NCBI RefSeq assembly: GCF_016613475.2
Contig: NZ_CP071517.1
Coordinates: 3,472,001-3,536,000, forward strand
Length of the DNA stretch: 64,000 nucleotides
Direction: 5' to 3'
Origin: Lysobacter arenosi
Lineage (GTDB): Bacteria; Pseudomonadota; Gammaproteobacteria; Xanthomonadales; Xanthomonadaceae
Under the pieces are notes generated by a model. The model saw only the letters and a program-made list of their open reading frames with translations. It was not told the DNA's origin and searched no databases. Shown piece after piece: positions 50,814 through 60,248 of the stretch. The number at the start of each line of letters is the position of its first letter. Positions within the stretch are counted from its first letter, which is position 1. The translations under genes and the position numbers were made by a program.

Positions 50814-51575
50814 ATGAAGATCGTAGTCATCGGCGGCACCGGCCTGATCGGCACCAAGCTGTGCAACAACCTGCGCGAGCTCGGCCACGAAGCCATTGCC
50901 GCGGCGCCCAACACCGGCGTCAACACCATCACCGGCGAAGGCCTCAAGGAAGCGCTGCAGGGCGCCGACGTCGTCGTCGACGTGGCCAACTCGCCGTCGT
51001 TCGAAGAGAAAGCGGTGCTGGAGTTCTTCGAAACCTCCGGCCGCAACCTGCTCGCGGCCGAGGCGGCGGCGGGCGTCAAGCATCACGTCGCGCTGTCGGT
51101 GGTCGGCAGTGACCGCAAGCCGGGCAATGCCTACTTCCGCGCCAAGCTGGCGCAGGAAAAGCTGATCCGCGATTCGGGGATGCCGTACTCGATCCTCCGC
51201 GCCACGCAGTTCTTCGAGTTCCTCAATGCCATCGCCCACGATGGCGCCAAGGACCAGGCGATCCACATCTCCACCGCCGCGTTCCAGCCGTTGGCTGCAA
51301 CCGACGTAGCCGCGGCGCTGACCAAGGTGACCCTGGCTGAAGCGAAGAACCAGGTGGTCGAAGTGGCCGGGCCCGATCGCAGGCCGATGGTCGACTTCGT
51401 CAAGGAGTACCTGAAGTTCTACAAGGAATCGCGCGAAGTGGTCGCCGATGCCAACGCGGAGTACTTCGGTGTGGCCATCGATGACGGCTCGCTGACACCG
51501 GGTGAGAACCCGATGCTCGGTTCGATCCGTTTCGAGCAGTGGCTGGAGACCTCGCCGCCGCCCCCGCAGCGCTGA
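50814..51575 (+). CDS. NmrA-like SDR-family NAD(P)-binding protein
   Basis: 253 residues from the ATG at 50814, after GGAGACAG. Nucleotide motif VIGGTGLIGTKL. It lacks the Tyr-x3-Lys pair of classical short-chain dehydrogenases but has atypical-SDR features (ALSVVGSDRKPGNAYFRAKLAQE, YSILRATQFFEF). Such proteins act as redox sensors or quinone/flavin reductases. Lies 58 bp after the cytochrome b gene. Confidence 0.88.
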   Translation: MKIVVIGGTGLIGTKLCNNLRELGHEAIAAAPNTGVNTITGEGLKEALQGADVVVDVANSPSFEEKAVLEFFETSGRNLLAAEAAAGVKHHVALSVVGSDRKPGNAYFRAKLAQEKLIRDSGMPYSILRATQFFEFLNAIAHDGAKDQAIHISTAAFQPLAATDVAAALTKVTLAEAKNQVVEVAGPDRRPMVDFVKEYLKFYKESREVVADANAEYFGVAIDDGSLTPGENPMLGSIRFEQWLETSPPPPQR

Positions 51576-51639
51576 CTCGGCGCTCCGGGATGCGGCCTGC
51601 AGCGCATCGCGTGAACACGGTGTACATACAAGCAGGGTA

Positions 51640-51655
51640 ATCAGACGAGTCTGAT
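51640..51655. promoter_or_regulatory. 16-bp palindrome upstream of the hybrid kinase
   Basis: ATCAGAC-GA-GTCTGAT is a perfect 7-2-7 inverted repeat, 63 bp before the kinase start. Candidate operator for a regulator of this gene. It is AT-richer than its surroundings. Confidence 0.5.
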
Positions 51656-51717
51656 GGTGGGGGCAGCACGCGGCGACTAACCTGCGCGCCGCGTTGCTAC
51701 CCACTCCCACTACTGAC

Positions 51718-54700
51718 ATGACCAAGCTGGCGGCACCTGCTGCCCCACTGCCTCGCGCGGGCGACGGCAGGCGTGGATTGTTGTGGCGATTGACGCAGGG
51801 GACCCTGGTTCTGGCCCTGCTCACCTTGTCGGTGGCCGCATCGGCACACCAGCCGGCCGTGCAGTTGAGCCCTGAGGAGACCGCATGGCGCGATTCCCAC
51901 CGCAACGTGCGCGTGGGCGTGTTCATCGGCGACCACCTGCCCGGGGAGACCTGGGCGGCCGGCCGGCCGGAAGGCTTCGGCGTCGACTACGCCCGGTTGC
52001 TGGTTGCCCGCGCGGGAATGCAGGCCGACTTCCGGCCCTACGTCGACTGGGAACAGGTGGCACATGGCCCGTCCGGCGAGCACCTGCCCTACGACCTGCT
52101 GCTGGGTCAGTCGCCCCACGTCAACCAACCGGATCGGTTCGGGTTCCTCACGCCGTACGATGCCGGTCGATTCATGCTGGTCGCCAGGCGTGACGACACG
52201 CGCATGGCCAGTGGTCAGAACCTCGTCGCCGCGCGCCTGGTGATCGAGCGCAGGTTCCGCGGACTGGCCGCCCGGCTGGCCGAGCGATACCCGAGCGCGA
52301 AGCTGCTGTACAGCGACGATGGCCGCGCCGCCATGGAGATGGTCGCCGCCGGCCAGGCCGACGCATACATCGGCGCCACGTCGGTGCGCACGCGCATGCT
52401 GATGCAACAGCGCAACCACGATGACCTGGTGATGCTCGGCGAGGTCGACATTCCGCGGGCTCCGGTCAGCCTGGCAGTGCCGGGCGACCGGCCGATGCTG
52501 ATGGCGATCCTGCGCAAGGCCGAAGCCAGCCTTGCCGTCAGCGATATCGAACGCTTGCGCAAGCGCTGGGGCCTGGTCCAGGAGGCACCCGCGGAGCCGC
52601 CGCGTGCGTCCGGACTCAACCCGCACGAGCGCGCCTGGCTGGAAACGATGCGGCCGCTGCGCGTGGGCTTCGAAATCGATCGCGCCCCGTACTCCTACGC
52701 CGACGGCGACGGCCGTTTCGACGGTGTTGCCGCCGACTATGTCGACCTGCTCGGCCGCGAGCTCGGGCTGCGCCTGGAAATGGTGCCGGCGCAGGACTGG
52801 GCGAGCCTGCAGAAGATGGTGCGTGCGCGCCAGATCGACATCGTCGCCGCCACGCTGCCGCAGGATTTCGACGCGCGCGACCTTCTGGTCAGTCGCACCT
52901 ACGCGCACTTTCCCGGCGTCATCGTCACGCGCCAGCACGGGACGGCGATTGTCGGCCCCGAAGACCTGGTCGGCCGGACCGTTGCCGTGCGCCAGGAGGC
53001 CGGCGTGATCCGTGCCATCCGGGCCGCGTTGCCGCGCTCGCGCCTGGTGCCGGTCGTCAGCAACGAAGCCGGCCTCGACCTGGTCACTGCCGGCGATGTC
53101 GATGCCTACGTCGGCACGCTGCCGGCCATCGACACACTGCTGCGCGACCGCTACGCGGCAAAGCTGCGCATCTCCGGTCCGGTCGGTGTCGACCAGGAGT
53201 TCTCCATTGGCATCACGCCCGAGAACGCCCGGCTGCTGCCGCTGGTGAACCGTGTGCTGGCGCGGGTGACCGAGGCCGAGCACCAGTCCATCCGCAGCCG
53301 CTGGCTGACCACCGAGTACCGCTATGGCGTGCCGTGGCCATGGGTGGCGGCCGGGATGGTGACGGCACTGGCGCTGATGCTGATCGGCGCGGTGGCGTAT
53401 GCGCGCCTGCGCAGCGCGTGGCGCGCCCAGGCCAAGGCGGAGTCGGAGCTGGCCGCGCAACTGCGCCTCCAGCAGAGCCTGCTGGAGACCATTCCGCATC
53501 CGGTTTTCTTCAAGGACGTCGAGGGCCGCTACCAGGCGGTGAACCAGGCCTACGAGGCGATGTTCACCGTGCCGCGGTCGCAACTGCTCAACCGCACGCT
53601 CGCGCAGACCAAACACCTGGAGCTCGCCGACGAGGAGGGGGCCCATCGGCTCGACATCGGCGTGCTCGTCAGCGGCCGCAGGCGGCGCCTGGAGATGCGG
53701 CTGCCGCCGCTGCAACCGCGAGGCAAGCCACGCGATGTCATCCTCTGGCTGCATCGCTTCAATGTCGCTCCCGACCAGGTCGGTGGCCTGCTGGGCACGT
53801 TCGTCGATGTCAGCGACATCCGCGAGGCCGAAGCGCGTGCGCGTGCGTCCGAGCAGCGGTTGATCGACACCAACGATCGCCTGCCCGGCGTGATCGTGCG
53901 CATCAGCGTGCAGGCCGGTGGCAGGATCGTGTACGACTACGTCGCCGGGCAGACCCAGGCGTTGTTCGGTCGCTCGCGTTCGGAACTGCTCCGGTCGGGA
54001 CGGCGGCTGTACGCGGTCGCCGCGGGCGAACCCGATCCGGAGGAGAAGGAGGTCGACCAGGACGAGCAGGACCCCGTGCTCGCCGCGATCAACCGGATTG
54101 TTGCCAGCGGCACCCGCCACGAAGTCGAGTTCTCCGTGCGAGTGAAGGGCGAGATGCGCTGGACGCGGGCCTCCAGCGGCACGCCACGCCATGAGGCGGA
54201 CGACAGCGTGGTGTGGTGCATCTATTTCGCCGACATCACCGACGAGAAGCGGCAGGCGCAGGCGCTGGTGGAGGCCACGACGGCGGCGCGCGCGGCCGTG
54301 TCGGCACGCAGCAGCTTCCTGGCGATGATGAGCCACGAGATCCGCACGCCGATGGCCGGCGTGCTGGGCCTGGTCGAGCTGATGGCGAACACGCCGATGG
54401 ACCGCGAGCAGGCGCGCATGCTCGGCATGGTCCAGGACTCGGCCGGATCGCTGCTTCAGATCCTCGACGATGTGCTCGACTTCTCGCGCATCGAATCCGG
54501 GCACCTGGACCTTGACCTGCGCGAGTTCGACCTGCGCGCGGTCGCCGACAACGTCATGGGCCTGTTCTCGGCGCGGGCGCACGAGAAGAGCGTGCGCCTG
54601 TACGCGACCATCGACTGGCGCCTGGCCGGCACGCACCAGGGCGATGCGGTGCGCATCCGGCAGGTCATCACCAACCTGGTCAGCAACGCGCTCAAGTTCA

Positions 54701-56157
54701 CCGAAGCCGGCCACGTCGAGCTGCGCATCGAGCTGGCCGGCGAGGAGCGCGGAGTACAGCGCATCCGCATCAACATCAGCGACACCGGCATCGGCATCGA
54801 GCCGCGACAGCTGGCGCGGTTGTTCCAGCCGTTCGTGCAGGCGGAGGACTCGATCAGCCGGCGCTTCGGCGGCACCGGGCTGGGCCTGTCGATCTGCCAG
54901 CGGTTGGCGCAGATGATGGGCGGCGAGGTCCGTGTCAGCAGCACGCGCGGGCAGGGCACGACCTCGACGCTTGAGTTGCCGCTGCCGGTTGTCAGCGAGG
55001 TCGAGCCGCACGAGCAGATTGCGGGCAAGACGGCGCTGCTGTGCACGCGCGACCCGATGTTCGAGCGGGAACTGGCCAACACGCTGTCGACGCTCGGCTT
55101 CAACCTGATGGAAGTCGGGCCGGAGGAACTGAGCGAGGCCGCGGCCAATGACGCCGACCTGTTCGTGGCCGACGTCGAGCTGGTGCGCGAAGGCCGCCTG
55201 CCGGCAGGTGCGCGCTACCTGTGCCTGGTCGACTCGGTCGATGTGCGCGGCTTCCAGGTCGAAGGCGACGAGGTGGCGTTGAGTGGCAGTCCGTTGCTGA
55301 CGGTGGCCGCGGCCGAGGCCTGTTGCGCCGCGCTGGGGCTGGAGCCGCCCAGGGGTACATCGCCGCTGCCCGGGGTACATGCGCCGCGCGCCGCGCGCAT
55401 CCTGGTCGCCGAGGACCACATGACCAATCGCGCGGTCATCGCCCGGCAGCTGGAGCGCCTGGGCTACGCGCACACGATGGTCGAGGACGGCGAGCAGGCG
55501 CTGGAGGCGTTGACGCTGCGCCATTACGACCTGCTGATAAGCGATTGCCACATGCCGGTGCTGGATGGTTATGCGCTGACCCGGCGCATCCGCGAGCAGG
55601 AAGCCGGCAGCGATCGTCACCTGCCCATCGTTGCGCTGTCGGCCAGTGCGTTGCCCGAGGAAGTGCGCCGCTGCCACGACGCCGGCATGGACGATTTCCT
55701 GGCCAAACCGGTGCAGTTGCTCGAACTCGACAGGAAGCTGGCGGCGCATCTGCAGCACACGCAGCCAACGCCGCTGGTCGAGGTCACGGCGATATCGCCG
55801 CGCACCACCCGCAAGCTGACGCGTCTGACCGAGCTGTTCGGCGGCGAGGCGTCCCTGCGCGAGGTACTGGAGGGACTATTGGATTCGAGCCGCTGCGACA
55901 TGGTGGCGCTGGATGCGGCGTTCGAGGCCGGCGACAAGGCATTGCAGCGTGACATCCTGCACCGCATCGACGGTGCGCTGCTGCTGTTGGCGGAAGGCGA
56001 TCGCGAGCCGATATCGCAACTGGATCATGAAGTGCGGCGGTCGGTCCTGCTGACGCGGATCGGCAACCTGGAGACGGTGATCGGCACGCTCGATCCCGGG
56101 CGCGAACAGACGGATCCGGGCCAGGCGGACGACAGCCCGCGATCCCGAATGCATTGA
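51718..56157 (+). CDS. BvgS/EvgS-like unorthodox hybrid sensor kinase
   Basis: 1479 residues from the ATG at 51718; a TTG at 51694 would add eight. After an N-terminal hydrophobic signal come two periplasmic solute-binding (Venus flytrap) domains (~45-280 and ~300-530). A membrane helix lies near 540-562, followed by two PAS-like regions (~585-705, ~720-850). The H-box MSHEIRTPMAG holds His873, and the ATPase has GTGLGLSICQ. A receiver has Asp1276 in SDCHMPVLDG, and an HPt-like domain has His1415 in LHRIDGA. This four-step relay is BvgS-type. No response regulator gene is adjacent. Confidence 0.93.
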   Translation: MTKLAAPAAPLPRAGDGRRGLLWRLTQGTLVLALLTLSVAASAHQPAVQLSPEETAWRDSHRNVRVGVFIGDHLPGETWAAGRPEGFGVDYARLLVARAGMQADFRPYVDWEQVAHGPSGEHLPYDLLLGQSPHVNQPDRFGFLTPYDAGRFMLVARRDDTRMASGQNLVAARLVIERRFRGLAARLAERYPSAKLLYSDDGRAAMEMVAAGQADAYIGATSVRTRMLMQQRNHDDLVMLGEVDIPRAPVSLAVPGDRPMLMAILRKAEASLAVSDIERLRKRWGLVQEAPAEPPRASGLNPHERAWLETMRPLRVGFEIDRAPYSYADGDGRFDGVAADYVDLLGRELGLRLEMVPAQDWASLQKMVRARQIDIVAATLPQDFDARDLLVSRTYAHFPGVIVTRQHGTAIVGPEDLVGRTVAVRQEAGVIRAIRAALPRSRLVPVVSNEAGLDLVTAGDVDAYVGTLPAIDTLLRDRYAAKLRISGPVGVDQEFSIGITPENARLLPLVNRVLARVTEAEHQSIRSRWLTTEYRYGVPWPWVAAGMVTALALMLIGAVAYARLRSAWRAQAKAESELAAQLRLQQSLLETIPHPVFFKDVEGRYQAVNQAYEAMFTVPRSQLLNRTLAQTKHLELADEEGAHRLDIGVLVSGRRRRLEMRLPPLQPRGKPRDVILWLHRFNVAPDQVGGLLGTFVDVSDIREAEARARASEQRLIDTNDRLPGVIVRISVQAGGRIVYDYVAGQTQALFGRSRSELLRSGRRLYAVAAGEPDPEEKEVDQDEQDPVLAAINRIVASGTRHEVEFSVRVKGEMRWTRASSGTPRHEADDSVVWCIYFADITDEKRQAQALVEATTAARAAVSARSSFLAMMSHEIRTPMAGVLGLVELMANTPMDREQARMLGMVQDSAGSLLQILDDVLDFSRIESGHLDLDLREFDLRAVADNVMGLFSARAHEKSVRLYATIDWRLAGTHQGDAVRIRQVITNLVSNALKFTEAGHVELRIELAGEERGVQRIRINISDTGIGIEPRQLARLFQPFVQAEDSISRRFGGTGLGLSICQRLAQMMGGEVRVSSTRGQGTTSTLELPLPVVSEVEPHEQIAGKTALLCTRDPMFERELANTLSTLGFNLMEVGPEELSEAAANDADLFVADVELVREGRLPAGARYLCLVDSVDVRGFQVEGDEVALSGSPLLTVAAAEACCAALGLEPPRGTSPLPGVHAPRAARILVAEDHMTNRAVIARQLERLGYAHTMVEDGEQALEALTLRHYDLLISDCHMPVLDGYALTRRIREQEAGSDRHLPIVALSASALPEEVRRCHDAGMDDFLAKPVQLLELDRKLAAHLQHTQPTPLVEVTAISPRTTRKLTRLTELFGGEASLREVLEGLLDSSRCDMVALDAAFEAGDKALQRDILHRIDGALLLLAEGDREPISQLDHEVRRSVLLTRIGNLETVIGTLDPGREQTDPGQADDSPRSRMH

Positions 56158-56182
56158 GGGACCGCAGTTGACTCGCATGAAG

Positions 56183-56209
56183 CCGGCAGCGTCATCACGA
56201 CGCTGCCGG
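56183..56209. terminator. Bidirectional hairpin between kinase and FkbM genes
   Basis: CCGGCAGCGTC and GACGCTGCCGG form a perfect 11-bp stem around ATCAC, between two convergent stop codons. Confidence 0.6.
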
Positions 56210-56219
56210 TGCGGTGCGC

Positions 56220-56975
56220 TCAGATCTCGCGCAGGCGGTCGAACTCGAGGCGGGCTTCGATCGGGGCGGCGATGACGTTCTGGTGGACCATGCCCGGGAA
56301 CTGGTTGTCGCTGTTGCCGGCATGGTTGTCGGCGCTGTACAGGTACGGCAGGTGCGACCAGCAGCGGTAGCCGGCGTCCTTGAGGGCTTTGACTTCGGCT
56401 GCGGCCTGTTCGATGCCGCCCAGGCGCACGTAGATCGTCGGGCGGAAGCGCCGCACCGTTTCGTCGGCGCCTTGCAACAGCGCGACCAGCGTGCCGGGCA
56501 GGTTGACCTTGATCAGGTTCAGTGCGTCCAGGCCAAGGCTGTCGACGCTGGCGCAGCGCACGCGCTCGCCGTCATTGCCGTTGCGGCTCGGGCGGGCGTC
56601 GAGCAGGCGCGTCGTTGCGGTTTCGCGTCCAAGCCACACCGAGTGCGTGTGCACGTTGACCAGGCCGTTGAGCGCGACGTTGGCGCACAGCTGCTGGAAC
56701 TCGAGGCGGCGCGGTTCGGCAACGTGCACCTGGCCTTTCTCGCCGACCGTGCGCGACAGCCACAGCGCATGCGCGCCGTACTCGCCGCCGAACTCGAGCA
56801 CGCTGTGTCCGTCCTGGACCAGGCCGCTGAGCAGGTCGAGTTCCTGTTCGACCCATTCACCGTAGTTGTGCAGCGAGCGTGCAACGAGACTGTCGAGAGA
56901 AACGGATGCGGTGATTCCGTAACGGGATTTCCAGAGGCGCTGAACGCCATCGAGCGAGAGAGCGGGGGTATCCAT
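56220..56975 (-). CDS. FkbM-family methyltransferase
   Basis: 251 residues; AGGAAG precedes the ATG. SAM-binding region SVLEFGGEYGAHALWLSR, followed by HVAEPRRLEFQQLCANVALNG and a VDSLGLDALNLIKVNLPG segment where FkbM proteins have D-x-IKID. The Gly-to-Glu change in motif I and Asn in place of Asp are slightly atypical. FkbM enzymes O-methylate sugars or polyketides; one next to an adhesin gene may modify surface glycans. Lies 60 bp after the TPR gene. Confidence 0.78.
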   Translation of the reverse strand: MDTPALSLDGVQRLWKSRYGITASVSLDSLVARSLHNYGEWVEQELDLLSGLVQDGHSVLEFGGEYGAHALWLSRTVGEKGQVHVAEPRRLEFQQLCANVALNGLVNVHTHSVWLGRETATTRLLDARPSRNGNDGERVRCASVDSLGLDALNLIKVNLPGTLVALLQGADETVRRFRPTIYVRLGGIEQAAAEVKALKDAGYRCWSHLPYLYSADNHAGNSDNQFPGMVHQNVIAAPIEARLEFDRLREI

Positions 56976-57035
56976 GGGGGCTTCCTGGGGTGTTTGCGGG
57001 TGGGGCGGTGGAGCGGTGGGGAATGGGTGGGTGTG

Positions 57036-59876
57036 TCAGGGCGTGCTGCTGGCCATGCGCATGCTCTGGTGCAGTCGCTTCCAGTGCGGATCCTGCTGGG
57101 CCGGGTCGAGGGTCCTCGCCCAGCGCGCATCGGCCTCACGCCAGATCGGCATCAGCTCGGCACGACCCGCGCCGGCCTCCCAGGCCGCGGCGCACAACTC
57201 GCATGCCGACTGTGGCTCGTCAGTGGCCAGCTGCACGCTGGCGACGACACGCAACGCGTCGGCGCCGTTGGGCGCCAGTTCGCGCAGACGGTTGGCGAGT
57301 GCCTTCATTCGCAGCGCCTGCGGCTGCCACCCGGGCGACTCGTGCGAGGGTGACCGCGCGAGCGCAACCAGCGCCGTCAGCGCGCACAGCAATGCGCGCA
57401 CCTGGTTCTCCGGTGCCTGCGCAGCCGCTTCGGCCAGGCGCGCCGCCGATGCAAAGTGGGACTGTTGCGGGACGCCTTCGGTGAGCCTGGCCTGCTCGAG
57501 GTGGATCTCTGCGGTCTCCAGGTCGACAAGTGCCTGCGGCAGTTCACCCGCTGCGATCCCGGCCAGCAGCGTGCGTGCCTGGTCGAGCGTGTGCCAGCGG
57601 GTGAGGCCGAATTCGCGACCGGCGCGCATGCGCAGGTAATAGGCCCGTGCGAATCGTGTCTGCGCACCGTCGTCGGGCGAGATCGCCTCGATGCGCGTGA
57701 ACAGCGACTCGGCTTCATTGAGCTTGGCCTGTGCCGCGGTGCCGTGCAGGTTGGCGGCCCAGTCGCCGAGCAGGCCGATCCATGCCAGCAGGGGATTGAC
57801 GGTCCGCGCCGAGGCAAGCCAGCCTTCGACGTTGCTCTGCGCCGCCTGCAGGTGGCTGATGCGGGCGGCGCCGCTGAGGCGTTGCGCGAACGCGCGCTCG
57901 GCCTCGATCAGGCGCGTCAGCCACGCATCGTGTTGGGCTTCGCCCTGGTGCGGGATGCCAGCCTGGAGCAGCGTAGTGGCGCGCGCATGCAGCGCTGCGG
58001 CGGTACGCAGGTCGACCAGCTCCGCCCGCGCCAGCAGCAGGTTGATCCACAGCCACTGCACCGGCTCGCCGGCATCGGCCATGGTCGTGCCCCAGCGTTG
58101 CTCGACCACGCGTTCACTGCGATCGAGCCAGCGCGGGCGTTCGTCACGTGGCGAAGCGGCGGCGCGCTCGAACAGCGACTCTGCCCATTCCAGCAGCACC
58201 GCATCGTCGCGGCTGTGCCCTTCAAGATGGCGGTCGAAGACGGCAATTGCCTCGTCGAGGCTGGCCAGGCGAGCGGCGCCGGTCTGGTGGCCGGCCTGGA
58301 TCAGATGGCAGCGCGCAATCATCCGCGACAACAGGTTGGCGCGGTCTGGCTCGACGCGGAGCGCATTGCGGAATGCCGACGCTGCCTGCCCGGCGGCCTC
58401 CAGCTGCCGGCCCGGCCGGTCGCGCCCGATGCGCCACCACGCCCAGCCCGCCACCGTCCACGCTTCGCCGCTGGCGCTGTCGCCATCGAGCAACGGCGCC
58501 AGTGCCGCCAGCGCCTGCTCTGGCCGGTCGGCCGTCAACGCATGCTTGGCCTGGCCGACGCGTTCGGCCACGTCCATCGACGAGGTCGGTGCCGGCGCGG
58601 TGATCACGGCAGGTGAGGGCGGCTGCCGTTCGACGGTGGGCAACGTGTCGCCCTGATGTGGCGTGGTCGACGTCGGTTGCAGCGGCAGGCCGATGTGCTC
58701 ATAGCTCATCCGCGACACGCACGACGGAAGTGCACCGTTCAACACCAGCGGCGCATCGGCGACGGCGTCGATCGCGCGCAGGCGCGCGTCGGTCGAGCGC
58801 GTCGAGTCGTGCCGCAACATCGCGCCGACGGGCGATGGAGACGCGGGTCGTGGCGGGGTCATGTGGATCGCCACGGCGAGCGACGGCAGCGACAGGTTGC
58901 CGTAGTCGAAACCGGCGTTCTCCTGCGCGAGCTGGGCATCGGGCGCTTTCACCTGCGACCAGGTGATGGCGCGCGGAAGCGCAGCAGCGGCGCGCTCGCG
59001 ACTGGCTTTGCGGCCATTGCGCAATGCGACGAGAACCAGCAACAGCAGCGCTAGGGCGGCGATCCACGGCCACCCGTCCCACGCCGAAGCGATCGACGGC
59101 CGCCATTGCCCGGCCGGCAGGCTCGACGGTGGTGCCAGTGCGCTCGATGACGAAGAGGTGGCGTTCGATGCCGGCGCGGACTCGGTCGCGATGGAAGGGG
59201 ACATTAGCGAAGAGCCGGCCAGCGAAGAGCCGGCCGGAAACGACTCCATTGCAGTGCCGCCCGCCGCCGCGCCTCCCAGTACCGCTGGAAGCGGCTGCTC
59301 GCCGTCCGGCGCATGGTTCGGCAGCGTGGAAGCCGCCGCTTCCGTGGCCGGAACCCGCTCTCGTATGCCCGGGTTCGACAGCACGATGCGGGGCCGGGCA
59401 GGCAACGGATTGCGTGCTGCTGCGCGAGGCGTGCGGAGAGGGATGGATGCCGCGAGCGCCTCGGACACGACATCCGCCGAGGCCGCCGCCGTGCCTGTTG
59501 CCGCCGCGCCTGTTGATGGCATGCGAATGGCACGCCCGGACACGCCGTTGTCACCGGCATCCATCGCCGACAACACGTCGCCACGCTGCCCGCCGTTGAA
59601 ACTGCAGCCGATGAAGATCAGTACGCCAAGCGCCAGCACGGCACGCGTGCGCCACCACGGATACGCACCGTGTGCCGTGTGCGTCAACCGGTCACATGCG
59701 CGGTTGGAGCATGCATGGTCGGAGCCGGAGTGGTGTGTCGGATTCAAGGGCGGGGCTGCCAGGTTGGCTTCACGGGGGCGGCTGCCTGAAGGACGCCATG
59801 CGCGTCGTGCAACGCAGAGTGCATGCCGCTGAACTGCCAGCAAAGTGACTGTATGGCGTCGGGGACGACGCAACAA
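57036..59876 (-). CDS. Large TPR-like membrane protein, unknown function
   Basis: Up to 946 residues from 59876; the start is uncertain and a TTG near residue 64 is possible. A membrane segment (RAVLALGVLIFIGCSF) around residue 80-95 is followed by a low-complexity Ala/Ser/Pro region. A second segment lies near residue 260 (WPWIAALALLLLVLVALRNG), and a long helical repeat region from ~430 to the end looks TPR-like (KHALTADRPEQALAALAPLL, EAWTVAGWAWWRIGRDRPG). It is divergent from the autotransporter gene and likely co-transcribed with fkbM. A role in adhesin assembly or display is inference from position. Confidence 0.68.
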   Translation of the reverse strand: MLRRPRRHTVTLLAVQRHALCVARRAWRPSGSRPREANLAAPPLNPTHHSGSDHACSNRACDRLTHTAHGAYPWWRTRAVLALGVLIFIGCSFNGGQRGDVLSAMDAGDNGVSGRAIRMPSTGAAATGTAAASADVVSEALAASIPLRTPRAAARNPLPARPRIVLSNPGIRERVPATEAAASTLPNHAPDGEQPLPAVLGGAAAGGTAMESFPAGSSLAGSSLMSPSIATESAPASNATSSSSSALAPPSSLPAGQWRPSIASAWDGWPWIAALALLLLVLVALRNGRKASRERAAAALPRAITWSQVKAPDAQLAQENAGFDYGNLSLPSLAVAIHMTPPRPASPSPVGAMLRHDSTRSTDARLRAIDAVADAPLVLNGALPSCVSRMSYEHIGLPLQPTSTTPHQGDTLPTVERQPPSPAVITAPAPTSSMDVAERVGQAKHALTADRPEQALAALAPLLDGDSASGEAWTVAGWAWWRIGRDRPGRQLEAAGQAASAFRNALRVEPDRANLLSRMIARCHLIQAGHQTGAARLASLDEAIAVFDRHLEGHSRDDAVLLEWAESLFERAAASPRDERPRWLDRSERVVEQRWGTTMADAGEPVQWLWINLLLARAELVDLRTAAALHARATTLLQAGIPHQGEAQHDAWLTRLIEAERAFAQRLSGAARISHLQAAQSNVEGWLASARTVNPLLAWIGLLGDWAANLHGTAAQAKLNEAESLFTRIEAISPDDGAQTRFARAYYLRMRAGREFGLTRWHTLDQARTLLAGIAAGELPQALVDLETAEIHLEQARLTEGVPQQSHFASAARLAEAAAQAPENQVRALLCALTALVALARSPSHESPGWQPQALRMKALANRLRELAPNGADALRVVASVQLATDEPQSACELCAAAWEAGAGRAELMPIWREADARWARTLDPAQQDPHWKRLHQSMRMASSTP

Positions 59877-60248
59877 TCAGGCGATTCTTAGTTCCAAGGC
59901 GGCCGCGACGAATCTTTCGCAGTGCCGTCGTTGACGCGCGCCTGCAGTAATCACGCCTCAATCGCTCGCAAAGGCGAGCTGTCGTCGACGCATGCAGTCG
60001 CGTGTCGAGTGGATCGACTCGCATAAGTGAAGTTCGCGACTTCGTCTCGCGCACGCGCAAAAACAAGCGAGCGCATGGAGAGAAGTGCCGATCGATTGAC
60101 TAATGGATGGACGCAATGTGCTCCCCTTGAGGCCGTTCTGATGGTGCTGTTGCAGTCGCATCACAACAATGCGTATTCGCACTGGTGCCCGAGCAATGGA
60201 GGGCAACGGCTGCGTTCCTTGTTACTGGACCTCGGAGCTAGATCCTTC
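59877..60248. other. Divergent intergenic region before the adhesin gene
   Basis: About 370 bp, slightly AT-richer than its surroundings. TTGACT at 60096-60101 is a possible -35, but no good -10 follows at 16-18 bp. CGGAGC at 60231-60236 can serve as ribosome site for the adhesin ATG at 60249. Confidence 0.4.

Noticed and set aside
51697..55758. 1353-codon minus-strand frame opposite the hybrid kinase
   Set aside because: It is an antisense shadow in high-GC sequence; all domain motifs belong to the plus strand.
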